Part shown: positions 7,547 through 15,573 of the stretch, piece after piece
Position numbering within the stretch: position 1 is the first letter of the stretch
How the letters are laid out: every line of letters begins with the position of its first letter
Assembly (NCBI GenBank): GCA_900542555.1
Contig: UQNU01000020.1
Coordinates: 1 to 33,543, forward strand
Direction: 5' to 3'
From: an uncultured Collinsella sp.
GTDB lineage: Bacteria; Actinomycetota; Coriobacteriia; Coriobacteriales; Coriobacteriaceae
Length of the DNA: 33,543 nucleotides
Made by a program: the position numbers and the translations under genes
Notes under the pieces: model-generated
What the model saw: the letters and a program-made list of their open reading frames with translations, nothing else
Told to the model about the DNA's origin: nothing
Databases searched by the model: none

Positions 7547-8647
7547 GTGGAGTATCTCGAAAACCCGTTTACTCCTAGTTTTGGTGAGGTTCCCGCACAT
7601 CTTGCCGGAAGGCAGGAGATCATTCGTGATCTGGACCGTGCCTTCTTGAGCCAGCGCAGGCGCCCAGAATTGACCTCGATCTTCTCAGGCGCGCGTGGAA
7701 CCGGTAAAACCGCTCTCATGTCGTCGCTCGCGACGAGGGCGGAATCCCACGGCTGGATAGCCGTAAAGGCGACCGCGCTCCCGGGAATGCTTGAGGAAAT
7801 CGAGTTCGGGGCGAAACGTGCCGCAGGCCATCTCATCGACCCGTCTCACAACTTCGAAGTCACCGGTCTCGGAATTGCACCGCTCGGCAGCATCGAGGTC
7901 AATCGCGTTCACGATGCCTCTACCTGGCGCTATCGCATGAGCGACATCATCGACCGGCTCAACGAAGCGGGCACCGGGCTGCTCGTCACGGTTGACGAGG
8001 TGGACCCGACACTCGGCGAGATGATTCAGCTCGCAGCGACGTATCAGCACTTTGTGACCGATGGAAAACGCGTCTCGCTGCTCATGGCGGGACTTCCCAA
8101 CAACGTCTCGACATTGCTGAACCACAAGACGGTCTCGTTCCTTCGCCGCGCCCAACAATATCATCTGGGTCGCATTGCCGACTATGACGTGCGCGAGGCC
8201 TTGATTCGCACAATCCAGGAAAACGATCGCCTGGCAGATGCTGAGGGAATCGATAGAGCCGTTCGCTCGATCTCTGGTTTTCCCTTCCTATTGCAACTCG
8301 TAGGCTACCGTGCCTGGGATCTCACAAGCGATTCGAAGGAAATCTCGTCACGCGACTTTGACCTGGGAATCAAAATCGCGCGCGACGAGATGGATGACCG
8401 AATCCTCGCGGCAACCTATCGGGAACTCACTGCAGAGGACAAGCGATTCCTCATCGCCATGCTCGATGACGAGGAAGAGTCCACCACCGCTGACCTTGTC
8501 GAGCGCCTTAAGCGTTCGCCGCAGCAGGTCTCCCGCTACCGACGCCGCATGATAGATGCCGGCATCATCGGAGAACGAGGACGAGGGCTCGTCGCATTTG
8601 AATTGCCATTCTTCCGCGACTATCTCGCGGCTCAATGCGTGAAATAG
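7547..8647 (+). CDS. AAA+ ATPase with C-terminal winged helix (Orc1/Cdc6-like), copy 1
   Basis: A 366-residue P-loop ATPase. It begins NPFTPSFGEVPAHLAGRQE, the NPF-x-P...GR start of this family. Walker A is GARGTGKT (48-55), Walker B is LLVTVDEVD (145-153), and AGLP at 181-184 plus SFLRRAQQ at 197-204 form the sensor region. The C-terminal 80 residues (TAEDKRFLIAMLDDEEE, then SPQQVSRYRRRMIDAGII) look like a winged helix. GTG start with GGAGGG just upstream. It shares its layout and several motifs with the gene at 11194-12312, so they are paralogues. Phased TTAACT repeats upstream suggest autoregulation. DNA loading, stress response or control of a mobile element are all possible; the substrate is unknown. 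Confidence 0.8.
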   Translation: MEYLENPFTPSFGEVPAHLAGRQEIIRDLDRAFLSQRRRPELTSIFSGARGTGKTALMSSLATRAESHGWIAVKATALPGMLEEIEFGAKRAAGHLIDPSHNFEVTGLGIAPLGSIEVNRVHDASTWRYRMSDIIDRLNEAGTGLLVTVDEVDPTLGEMIQLAATYQHFVTDGKRVSLLMAGLPNNVSTLLNHKTVSFLRRAQQYHLGRIADYDVREALIRTIQENDRLADAEGIDRAVRSISGFPFLLQLVGYRAWDLTSDSKEISSRDFDLGIKIARDEMDDRILAATYRELTAEDKRFLIAMLDDEEESTTADLVERLKRSPQQVSRYRRRMIDAGIIGERGRGLVAFELPFFRDYLAAQCVK

Positions 8648-8652
8648 AAATC

Positions 8653-8685
8653 AATGTGACAAAGAGGCAGCCCCTTTGTCACATT
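8653..8685. repeat. Hairpin between convergent genes, sister of the one at 3688-3720
   Basis: A 12-bp perfect stem (8653-8664 with 8674-8685) and a 9-nt loop sit between the convergent ATPase and UvrA-like genes. It is the same length as 3688-3720 and differs from it by eight transitions, four of which make two compensatory pair changes. Probably a bidirectional 3'-end hairpin. Confidence 0.7.
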
Positions 8686-8687
8686 GC

Positions 8688-11201
8688 CTATAGGTAGCGA
8701 CCGGTGATGCTCTTGGAGCAGACTGCGATGTCGCCTGGCGTACCGGCGCAGACGATTTGCCCGCCCGCATCGCCACCGCCCGGGCCCATGTCAATCACGT
8801 AATCGGCGTTACGGATAAGGTCGAGGTCATGCTCGATCACGATAACTGTGGCGCCCTTGGCAACGAGGCCGTCAAACACGTTCAACAGCACCTGAACATC
8901 GAGCGGATGCAGGCCGATCGTGGGCTCGTCGAACACGAATACGGCATCGTCCTGCACACGGCCCATCTCGCTCGCAAGCTTAAGACGCTGCGCCTCGCCG
9001 CCCGAAAGCGCCGGTGTGGGCTCGCCAAGCGTGAGATAACCCAGGCCCAGGTCGTGCAAAGTCTGTAAGCGCGTCTGAACCTTCTTGAGTCCCAGTGTGA
9101 CGTCGATGGCCTCGTCCACACTCATGTCCATAAGCTGCGGCAGCGTAAGCAGACTCCCGTCCTTGCCCTCGCGATGGATATGCGAGGCGGCCTCGGCGTA
9201 GCGCGAACCACGGCATGCCGGGCAGACGATCTCGACGACGGGCAAAAACTGCACGTCGAGCGAAATCGAGCCCGTTCCATCGCACGTAGGGCAGCGCAAG
9301 GCGCCAGTGTTGTAGCTAAAGGCACCCGCCTTGTAGCCGGCTGCCTTGGCCTCGGGCGTACGGGCGAAGGCGCGACGCAGTTCGTCATGGATGTCGGCAT
9401 AAGTCGCCACCGTCGAGCGCACGTTGGCGCCGATGGGCGTGGCGTCAATCAGGTTGGCACGGGCGATACCCTCGGCGTCGACCCAACGCACATGTTTTGG
9501 CAGGCGCCCACTGGCTGCCTGCGCCTTGAGTGCCGGAATGAGCGTCTCGAGCACCAATGTCGTCTTGCCCGAACCCGAAACGCCCGTCACCGCGACAAGG
9601 CGACCGCGCGGGATATCGACTTCGAGCGGCTTGACGGTGTGGATGGTATCGGTTGCCATGCGGATATGTCCCTGGTCGAACATGTCGTCGTCAGTCACCT
9701 GCGGACGCAAGCGCTTGGGCTCTGCGCGCAAAAACGGAGCGATGCGGCTGCCCCGCGATTGCTCGACCTCGTCTACCGTGCCTGCAGCAATCACATTGCC
9801 GCCGCCTGCTCCAGCAACGGGACCCATCTCAACCAGATAGTCGGCTTCCGCCAGTACGCGCGTATCGTGGTCGACAACAACCACGGTGTTGCCATCATCC
9901 ACCAGATCGCGCATTACGCCCACCAAGCCGTCGACATTGGCAGGGTGCAAGCCGATCGAAGGCTCGTCCAGTACATAGAGCACGCCCGTCGATCGGTTGC
10001 GCACCACACGGGCGAGCTGGACGCGCTGGCGCTCACCCGTGGAGAGCGTGGCACCGGCGCGGTCGAGTGAAAGGTAATCGAGACCCAGGTCGACCAGGCG
10101 ACGGGCCGCACTCAAAAACGAATCGCAGATATCCGCTGCCATGGGCTGCATCTCAGTCGGCAAGGATGCAGGCACCCCGCGCACCCACTCAATCGCCTCG
10201 CCTAGCGTCATGGCCGCGGCCTGCGCCAAATTGATACCGCGCACCTGAGGCAGGCGCGCAGCCTCGGAGAGACGCGTGCCGCCGCAATCGCGGCATGGCC
10301 CCTCGCGCAAAAAGCGCGCAACGCGTTTTAAACCCTTATCGTCCTTAACCTTGGCGAGCGCATTCTCGACGGTATAGACGGCGTTGTAATAGGTAAAGTC
10401 GAGCGGCGTGGCGCCCTCGCCGTTTTTGGGGACGTAGAGAATGTGCTTCTTCTCGGCCGGCCCGTGAAAGACGATGTCGCGCTCGGCAGGAGTCAGCTGG
10501 TTAAATGGCACATCGGTACGCACGCCCATCTCGCCGGCCACCTGCTTCATCAGATCCCACATAAGCGTGCCCCAAGGAAGCACCGCGCCCTCGTTGATAG
10601 TCTTTGACTCGTCGGGTACCAAGCTCGCCTCGTCCACCTCGCGCATGACACCGGTGCCGCCGCAGGTGGGACACGCACCGCCGCTGTTAAACGCAAGGTC
10701 CTCGGCGCTCGGCGCGTAGAACTCACGACCGCATGCAGGGCACGCGAGCGACAGGCCTGCGGCAACGTTAAGGCTCGGCTCCACACGCGCCCCGCAATGC
10801 GGGCACACATGATGGGCGCAACGGCTAAAGAGCAGACGCAGGCTATTGTTGAGTTCAGTCATGGTGCCAAAAGTGGACCGCACGCCCGGCACGCTGGGGC
10901 GCTGATGCAATGCGAGTGCCGCCGGCACGTGCAGCACCTCATCCACCTGAGCGTGCTCGGCCTGCGTCAGGCGACGGCGGGTATAGGTGCTGAGCGCCTC
11001 CAGGTAACGGCGCGAGCCCTCGGCATAAAGAACCCCCAGCGCCAGCGAACTCTTGCCCGAACCCGACACGCCGGCAATGCCCACAAGCTTTCCCAGCGGA
11101 ATATCGATATCGATGTCTTTAAGGTTATGAACGCGCGCGCCACGCACCTCGATAGCCTGCGGGCTCATCTTCTGTTCCGTCACCTTTATCACCCTACTCA
11201 T
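8688..11201 (-). CDS. UvrA-like ATPase, short class II (UvrA2-type)
   Basis: An 837-residue double ABC ATPase of the UvrA superfamily. First half: Walker A GVSGSGKS (44-51), zinc-type CPHC...CPAC (133-157) and CPTC/CRDC knuckles, signature LSTGERQR (386-393), Walker B LYVLDEPS (408-415). Second half: Walker A GVSGSGKT (540-547), CPTC...CPAC (637-663), signature LSGGEAQR (732-739), then FDEPTIGLHP. UvrA itself is about 940 residues; the shortfall lies between the first Walker A and the zinc module, as expected for UvrA2 forms that lack the UvrB-binding domain. Such proteins are linked to DNA-damage or drug tolerance in actinobacteria. The ATG at 11201 overlaps the end of the upstream ATPase gene by 8 nt, so coupling is likely; an internal ATG at 11168 is an alternative start. 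Confidence 0.88.
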   Translation of the reverse strand: MSRVIKVTEQKMSPQAIEVRGARVHNLKDIDIDIPLGKLVGIAGVSGSGKSSLALGVLYAEGSRRYLEALSTYTRRRLTQAEHAQVDEVLHVPAALALHQRPSVPGVRSTFGTMTELNNSLRLLFSRCAHHVCPHCGARVEPSLNVAAGLSLACPACGREFYAPSAEDLAFNSGGACPTCGGTGVMREVDEASLVPDESKTINEGAVLPWGTLMWDLMKQVAGEMGVRTDVPFNQLTPAERDIVFHGPAEKKHILYVPKNGEGATPLDFTYYNAVYTVENALAKVKDDKGLKRVARFLREGPCRDCGGTRLSEAARLPQVRGINLAQAAAMTLGEAIEWVRGVPASLPTEMQPMAADICDSFLSAARRLVDLGLDYLSLDRAGATLSTGERQRVQLARVVRNRSTGVLYVLDEPSIGLHPANVDGLVGVMRDLVDDGNTVVVVDHDTRVLAEADYLVEMGPVAGAGGGNVIAAGTVDEVEQSRGSRIAPFLRAEPKRLRPQVTDDDMFDQGHIRMATDTIHTVKPLEVDIPRGRLVAVTGVSGSGKTTLVLETLIPALKAQAASGRLPKHVRWVDAEGIARANLIDATPIGANVRSTVATYADIHDELRRAFARTPEAKAAGYKAGAFSYNTGALRCPTCDGTGSISLDVQFLPVVEIVCPACRGSRYAEAASHIHREGKDGSLLTLPQLMDMSVDEAIDVTLGLKKVQTRLQTLHDLGLGYLTLGEPTPALSGGEAQRLKLASEMGRVQDDAVFVFDEPTIGLHPLDVQVLLNVFDGLVAKGATVIVIEHDLDLIRNADYVIDMGPGGGDAGGQIVCAGTPGDIAVCSKSITGRYL

Positions 11202-12312
11202 GCCATAAAACTCGATCGCGAACGTATGCGCCCAGCATGGGCACGGTAAACCGGACGAGGCCGTATCCGGCAGCCTCGATGACGCGCTCGCGAATCAGGC
11301 TTGCGCGATATTTACTCGCCCAGCTCTGGGTACGATCACAACGCTCAATGATATCCGCCATGCGCGTCGGTTTGTTCTCGTCAACCGCCATAGCCTCGAT
11401 AAAAAGGCGCTGTGGACTGCGCAGCCCGTAATACAGGGGCGCGTCAACCGCTTCGTAGAACTCGGAGACGGCATCCGCATGGCCATCCTCGACATCGCGC
11501 CTTTCGATGACCTGCGAGCCGCGTCGAACAGCAGACCGCCACATGTAATAGCCCACCAGCTGAACCATATATGGATGCCCCATGCTCTTGCGTGCCGCAA
11601 GGTCCGCCGTCTCCGCGTCAACGTAAAGACCAGCGTCTTTGACCGTCTGGATATACGAATCGCGTACCTTGGGCAAAGAGATCGCCCCCAACGTACGCTG
11701 CTGGGCACGCCGCAAAAACGTCACGCTCGGCTCTTCGAGCAGATCGTCAACCATACTGGGTAAGCCGGCGAAGACCAGTGCAAGACCGCGCTGGTCGCTA
11801 TCGGACAAGCCCGTGGCATCCTGGTCTCCGAGCACCTGCTGATAGAGAACGGCAAGAGCCGCCAGTTCCTCGATAGACGCAGATTGCGCCTCGTCAATCG
11901 CAAACAGTATGCCCTTGCCTGGACCGAGCTTCTTGAGGCGCTCGTTGACCAGCCCTCGCAACGTTTCGCCCTTTGCTCGCGCCGCCTCGACTGACATCCG
12001 GCCAAACGACGGACCGAACTCCATTGACGTCACAACGGGTTTATTCGAGCGAAGCGCGTCGGCCAAGCGGTCGCATAAGCCAGGCGAAGCGGAATCGGAG
12101 ACAACCGCCCATCCGCGCACGCTGGCTAGACGCTGCAACTCCCGTAGAAGAACCGTTTTGCCACAGCCGCGGTTTCCCGTAATGAGCATGAGCCTACCCG
12201 GCGCTCCGGCGCCGTTATCGAGCCCTTCCTCGAAATCTTCGATGACCGACTCGCGGCCGATGAGTATCGGAGGCCGCTTGCCAGCCGTGGGCTTAAAGGG
12301 ATTTGGATTCAT
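11194..12312 (-). CDS. AAA+ ATPase with C-terminal winged helix (Orc1/Cdc6-like), copy 2
   Basis: A 372-residue paralogue of the ATPase at 7547. It has the same NPF-x-P...GR start (NPFKPTAGKRPPILIGRE), Walker A GNRGCGKT (46-53), Walker B ILFAIDEAQ (135-143), FAGLPSM in the sensor region, TFLRRAQQ (198-205) and GHPYMVQLVGYYMW matching GFPFLLQLVGYRAW in copy 1. The C-terminal winged helix carries SQSWASKYRASLIRERVI-like residues (TQSWASKYRASLIRERVI). GAGGAGG precedes the ATG. Its last 8 nt overlap the UvrA-like gene, so the two are probably made together. Three GGTATAA-type repeats at 10-bp spacing cover its promoter, suggesting self-regulation. Confidence 0.82.
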   Translation of the reverse strand: MNPNPFKPTAGKRPPILIGRESVIEDFEEGLDNGAGAPGRLMLITGNRGCGKTVLLRELQRLASVRGWAVVSDSASPGLCDRLADALRSNKPVVTSMEFGPSFGRMSVEAARAKGETLRGLVNERLKKLGPGKGILFAIDEAQSASIEELAALAVLYQQVLGDQDATGLSDSDQRGLALVFAGLPSMVDDLLEEPSVTFLRRAQQRTLGAISLPKVRDSYIQTVKDAGLYVDAETADLAARKSMGHPYMVQLVGYYMWRSAVRRGSQVIERRDVEDGHADAVSEFYEAVDAPLYYGLRSPQRLFIEAMAVDENKPTRMADIIERCDRTQSWASKYRASLIRERVIEAAGYGLVRFTVPMLGAYVRDRVLWHE

Positions 12313-12345
12313 GTCGGCCTCCTCGGATTGGCAAACCCTAGTAAT

Positions 12346-12376
12346 AGTTATACCAACTTATACCGAGTTATACCAA
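12346..12376 (-). promoter_or_regulatory. Promoter of ATPase copy 2 covered by three 10-bp-phased repeats
   Basis: On the plus strand GTTATACC begins at 12347 and 12367 and CTTATACC at 12357, an exact 10-bp period. On the minus strand these sit on a candidate promoter: -35 TTGGTA (complement of 12371-12376), 18-bp spacer, -10 TATAAC (complement of 12347-12352). The repeats would therefore block or control this promoter when bound. Confidence 0.6.
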
Positions 12377-12404
12377 TTAAATGCGGAAAGAGTCTGACCC
12401 TCTA

Positions 12405-14408
12405 TCACCTATGGCCGAAAAACTCGGCGTCTGCTGCTCGCCAGGAGCGGAAGGTGGCGGGATCGACCTTTACGTGCGCTGCGGCGGGGACGTCGTACCA
12501 TTTGACCGTATAACCGGCGCCGTGAGAGCAAAAGACCGAATCGGGCGTGTTGGGCAGATCGGCCTCGGGCTCATAGGCAGCCGCCTCGATGACGCGCTCG
12601 GCATCATGGCAAGCCGCATAACCGGCGAACTCCAGGTACAGATGCCCGCGACCGCTCGTGTAGGCGGCCACCTCCAGCGCGTAATCCTGCACCTCGGATG
12701 CCGGCACGCGACCCACAAGCTTTGCCCGGTCTCCCGCCATCGTCGGCGGCTCGTACTCGGCACCCATGCGCGTGGCATCCGAGAGCGCCCGACCCACGCA
12801 CTCCCCCGGCACCTCGAGCTCAAAGCGATACCACGGCTCCAACAGCACCGCCGCGCCGGCCTCGCGCGCCTGCATCAAACCCTGGCGAATCGCGCGGTAC
12901 GTGGCCTGGCGAAAATCGCCGCCCTCGGTATGTTTGGCATGCGCACGGCCACCCGTGAGCGTAATGCGCACATCGGTGATGGGCGAGCCGGTCAGCACGC
13001 CCAGGTGATCGCGCTCCATGGCATTGGTGAGCGCCAGACGTTGCCAGTTAAGATCGAGCTCATCGGTCGAGGTCACGGTGCCAAACTGCACGCCCGAACC
13101 CGCTGGCAACGGCTCCAGACGCAGATGCACCTCGGCATAGTGGCGCAGTGGCTCAAAGTGGCCCACGCCCTCGACCGGCTGCGAAATGGTCTCCTTATAG
13201 AGGATGCCGCCGGGCTCAAACTCGACCGAAAGGCCAAAACGATCGGCCAACACCCGCTGCACGACCTCGAGCTGCACGGCGCCCATCAACTGCAGGTGAA
13301 TCTGCTCCAGATGCGTATTCCAGCTTACGCCGAGCATGGGATCTTCGTCCGCTAACTCAGTCAGCGCTTTGAACACCACGTGGACATCGTGTTCGCCCGG
13401 AAGCACCGTATAGGTGAGGACCGGCGCAATGACAGGCGCATCGCCCGCGGGCTCCGCGCCCAGGGCGTCCCCCGGGCGAACGTGCGCAAGACCCGTCACG
13501 GCACAAATACCGCCAGCAGCAACTTCTTGAGCAAGCTCATGCTTCTCGCCGTTATAGATGCGCACCTGGTCGATCTTTTGCTCCCAAGTGGAGGCGCCAG
13601 AGCATCCCTCGACAACTTGCTTTGCACGCAGTACACCGCCCGTCACCTTGACCCAGGCAAGACGCTCGCCACGGTCTCCACGACTCACGCGGTAGACACG
13701 CGCGGCGAACTCCTGGGGCCATGTTCGCTCGTGCATCAGAGTACACATGCCGTCGAGTAGCTCGTCCACACCTCGGTCCTTGAGCGCCGAGCCAGCAAAG
13801 CAGGGAAAGAGCTTGCGCTCGGCAACCATGCGCGACAGCGTTGCGACAGAAAGCTCACCCGCATCAAGAAACTCCTCGAGCGCCGCCTCGTCCAACGCAG
13901 CAGCGTCCTCCTGAACGGCGCCGCCCGCCAGCAGTTCGTTGGCATCCAGACAGCCCTCGGAAAGACGTTGCCCAAGTTGTGCCAGCAAAACATCGCGGCC
14001 GGGATTCTCCAAATCGATTTTGTTGATATAGATGAACGTCGGGATGTCATAGCGCGCAAGCAGGCGCCACAGGGTTTCGGTATGCCCCTGCACGCCATCG
14101 TTGGCACCCACAACCAAAATCGCGTAGTCCAGGGCGCACAACGTGCGCTCCGCCTCGGCAGAAAAATCGACATGCCCCGGTGCATCCACGAGCATGACGT
14201 GGGTTTCACCGTGGTCGAGCACAGCCTGTGACGAGAAGATCGTGATACCGCGCTCGCGCTCGATCGCGTTAGTGTCCAGATGCGAATCGCCATCGTCCAC
14301 GCGGCCGCGCTTGCGAATACGACCCGCGTTGAACAGCATGGCCTCAGCCAGCGTGGTCTTGCCGGCATCGACATGCGCCAAGATTCCAACGACCGCTTGC
14401 TTCGACAT
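12405..14408 (-). CDS. TetM/EF-G-like translation GTPase (ribosomal-protection family fold)
   Basis: A 667-residue translation GTPase. G1 is AHVDAGKT (11-18), the switch is RGITI (53-57), G3 is DAPGH (75-79), G4 is NKID (129-132). Domains II to V in EF-G order follow. The whole matches the TetM/TetO/TetW layout more than cellular EF-G: no G' insert, and length near 640-670. It is clearly divergent from the classic Tet proteins, and the C-terminal tail is different. Whether it releases tetracycline or another drug, or has a housekeeping role, cannot be told from sequence. The ATG at 14408 has AGAGGAGAG upstream and gives the standard N-terminus; the longer frame to 14477 is not needed. Its leader can fold into competing hairpins. 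Confidence 0.82.
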   Translation of the reverse strand: MSKQAVVGILAHVDAGKTTLAEAMLFNAGRIRKRGRVDDGDSHLDTNAIERERGITIFSSQAVLDHGETHVMLVDAPGHVDFSAEAERTLCALDYAILVVGANDGVQGHTETLWRLLARYDIPTFIYINKIDLENPGRDVLLAQLGQRLSEGCLDANELLAGGAVQEDAAALDEAALEEFLDAGELSVATLSRMVAERKLFPCFAGSALKDRGVDELLDGMCTLMHERTWPQEFAARVYRVSRGDRGERLAWVKVTGGVLRAKQVVEGCSGASTWEQKIDQVRIYNGEKHELAQEVAAGGICAVTGLAHVRPGDALGAEPAGDAPVIAPVLTYTVLPGEHDVHVVFKALTELADEDPMLGVSWNTHLEQIHLQLMGAVQLEVVQRVLADRFGLSVEFEPGGILYKETISQPVEGVGHFEPLRHYAEVHLRLEPLPAGSGVQFGTVTSTDELDLNWQRLALTNAMERDHLGVLTGSPITDVRITLTGGRAHAKHTEGGDFRQATYRAIRQGLMQAREAGAAVLLEPWYRFELEVPGECVGRALSDATRMGAEYEPPTMAGDRAKLVGRVPASEVQDYALEVAAYTSGRGHLYLEFAGYAACHDAERVIEAAAYEPEADLPNTPDSVFCSHGAGYTVKWYDVPAAAHVKVDPATFRSWRAADAEFFGHR

Positions 14409-14543
14409 GGCTCTCCTCTTATTGCAAGCCCATCGCACGCGGCAACGGGCATCCTCGTTCCACACTGGATGATACAATTAACGGGCCGGCGGGCGAAGCG
14501 GGCCCTATCCCCCGACCGAGCTCATCGCCCTGCGTTGCCGCGC

Positions 14544-14634
14544 GGCGATTTTCGTAGGTTCGCGCCTTGCGAAAGCCGGCTTGCAAAACAGCGCAGCGAA
14601 CGAAAATAGCCCCACCCGGGGCCATTTTCGTTCG
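14544..14634 (-). promoter_or_regulatory. Leader with competing hairpins upstream of the TetM-like gene
   Basis: Reading the minus strand, segment A (14634-14618) pairs with segment B (14613-14597): 11 bp, a mismatch, then more G-C pairs. B can instead pair with segment C (14562-14544, plus-strand start GGCGATTTTCG), with a small bulge. A:B and B:C are mutually exclusive, as in attenuators. The A:B hairpin also lies just beyond the GNAT stop at 14663 and may serve as its 3' hairpin. There is no clear T run. Confidence 0.5.
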
Positions 14635-14662
14635 TGCAAATTGTTGATACGCGTCCCCGCTC

Positions 14663-15154
14663 TTATGCCTCGCGCAGCCAATCAAACGCGACGCGCGGCG
14701 TACCGTCCGACACATATACGATACCGGCGCGCTTAAACCCGGCCTTGGCGATGGCTCCCTGCATGGGCAGGTTGTCCTGATGTGTGTCGATACGCAGGTG
14801 ATCGGCGCGCTCCTTGGCAAAGGCAAACATCGCAGCCGTGATACCGTGCACGGTGCCGTCGGATGCCACACGATGCAGCACGGCGTACGGAGTGTCGCTT
14901 CGCCATTGACCGTCCTCAATTACGTCATAGCACTCGTCCGGACCCGGTAAAAAGGCAAACGTCGCCACCACGCGACCGTCGACTTCACACACGTAACTAC
15001 CACCAGCGGCAATATCGGCAGCCAGTTGCTCGGCCGAAGGCGTGCCCTCGGGCCACTGCATGGCGTTGCCATGCGCGCGCATAAAGGCGCGGGCGGCGTC
15101 ATAGATGGCCATGACGGCGGGAATGTCGGTATCGAGGGTTTTTCTGATCATCAC
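14663..15154 (-). CDS. GNAT-family N-acetyltransferase
   Basis: A 163-residue GNAT-fold acetyltransferase. IRKTLDTDIPAVMAIYDAARAFMRAHG is the usual N-terminal strand-helix start, and the middle holds the YVCEVDGRVVATFAFLPG beta strands. The acetyl-CoA region is LHRVASDGTVHGITAAMFAFAKERA, where the pyrophosphate loop is degenerate (DGTVHG in place of the R/Q-x-x-G-x-G/A pattern). IDTHQDNLPMQGAIAKAGFKRAG is the family's C-terminal helix with the conserved N..M/A..K.GF pattern. The acceptor is unknown. Starts GTG ATG at 15154/15151; GAGG upstream fits either. It is divergent from the small Cys-rich gene, with an inverted repeat between them. Confidence 0.85.
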   Translation of the reverse strand: MMIRKTLDTDIPAVMAIYDAARAFMRAHGNAMQWPEGTPSAEQLAADIAAGGSYVCEVDGRVVATFAFLPGPDECYDVIEDGQWRSDTPYAVLHRVASDGTVHGITAAMFAFAKERADHLRIDTHQDNLPMQGAIAKAGFKRAGIVYVSDGTPRVAFDWLREA

Positions 15155-15173
15155 GCGGCGACCTCACGTTTAT

Positions 15174-15203
15174 TGGTATCACTTTGATTGGGCAATGATA
15201 CCA
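15174..15203. promoter_or_regulatory. Inverted repeat in the divergent GNAT / small Cys-rich gene promoter region
   Basis: TGGTATCA at 15174-15181 and TGATACCA at 15196-15203 are perfect 8-bp inverted copies, 22 bp start to start, in the 74-bp gap between two divergent genes. It fits a dimeric regulator site, with half-sites about two helical turns apart. Confidence 0.5.
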
Positions 15204-15228
15204 GCGTTTGGAGAGAGGCGCGAAGCAG

Positions 15229-15525
15229 ATGGGAAGCAAAAAGCGAGCCGCCTGGTCAAAGGCCAAAAGCGAGTTTTTGGGCGCTGCTACCGGCGGCGAT
15301 ATGAGCGACCTGTTTGCGCGCGAGGACGAGCGCCGCGACGCCCTGGACGCCGAGCGCGATGAAGCCTGGCGTTACAAATCGTGCGAACGCAAAAACCGTT
15401 ACGACACACGCGCCGAGGCCGAGGCAGTAATGGCCGACTGCGAAAACCGCGGGCGGCGTGGTTTGGCCTGCTACAAATGCGAATACTGCGGCGGCTGGCA
15501 CCTGACGTCGCACCCTTGGAAATAG
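15229..15525 (+). CDS. Small Cys/His-rich probable zinc-binding protein
   Basis: 98 residues. The N-terminal half is charged and helical (about 25-50 is Asp/Glu/Arg-rich). The C-terminal half holds Cys52, Cys71, then CYKCEYCGGWHLTSH, that is Cys81, 84, 87 and His91/95: a likely zinc knuckle. The RYDTRAEAEAVMADC segment ahead of it is a helix. I recognise the C-xx-C...WHLT type of ending from small actinobacterial and phage proteins but cannot assign a function. The ATG at 15229 has GAGAGAGG about 10 nt upstream; the earlier TTG in frame at 15208 is less likely. Confidence 0.7.
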   Translation: MGSKKRAAWSKAKSEFLGAATGGDMSDLFAREDERRDALDAERDEAWRYKSCERKNRYDTRAEAEAVMADCENRGRRGLACYKCEYCGGWHLTSHPWK

Positions 15526-15573
15526 GGATTGCATCGGCACGGCACTAGCGAAGCCCCGGTAATCGCACGCAAG

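Noticed and set aside
12405..14408. Calling the GTPase a tetracycline-resistance gene
   Set aside because: It has the right layout but is far from the known Tet proteins, with no mobile element next to it; resistance cannot be claimed.
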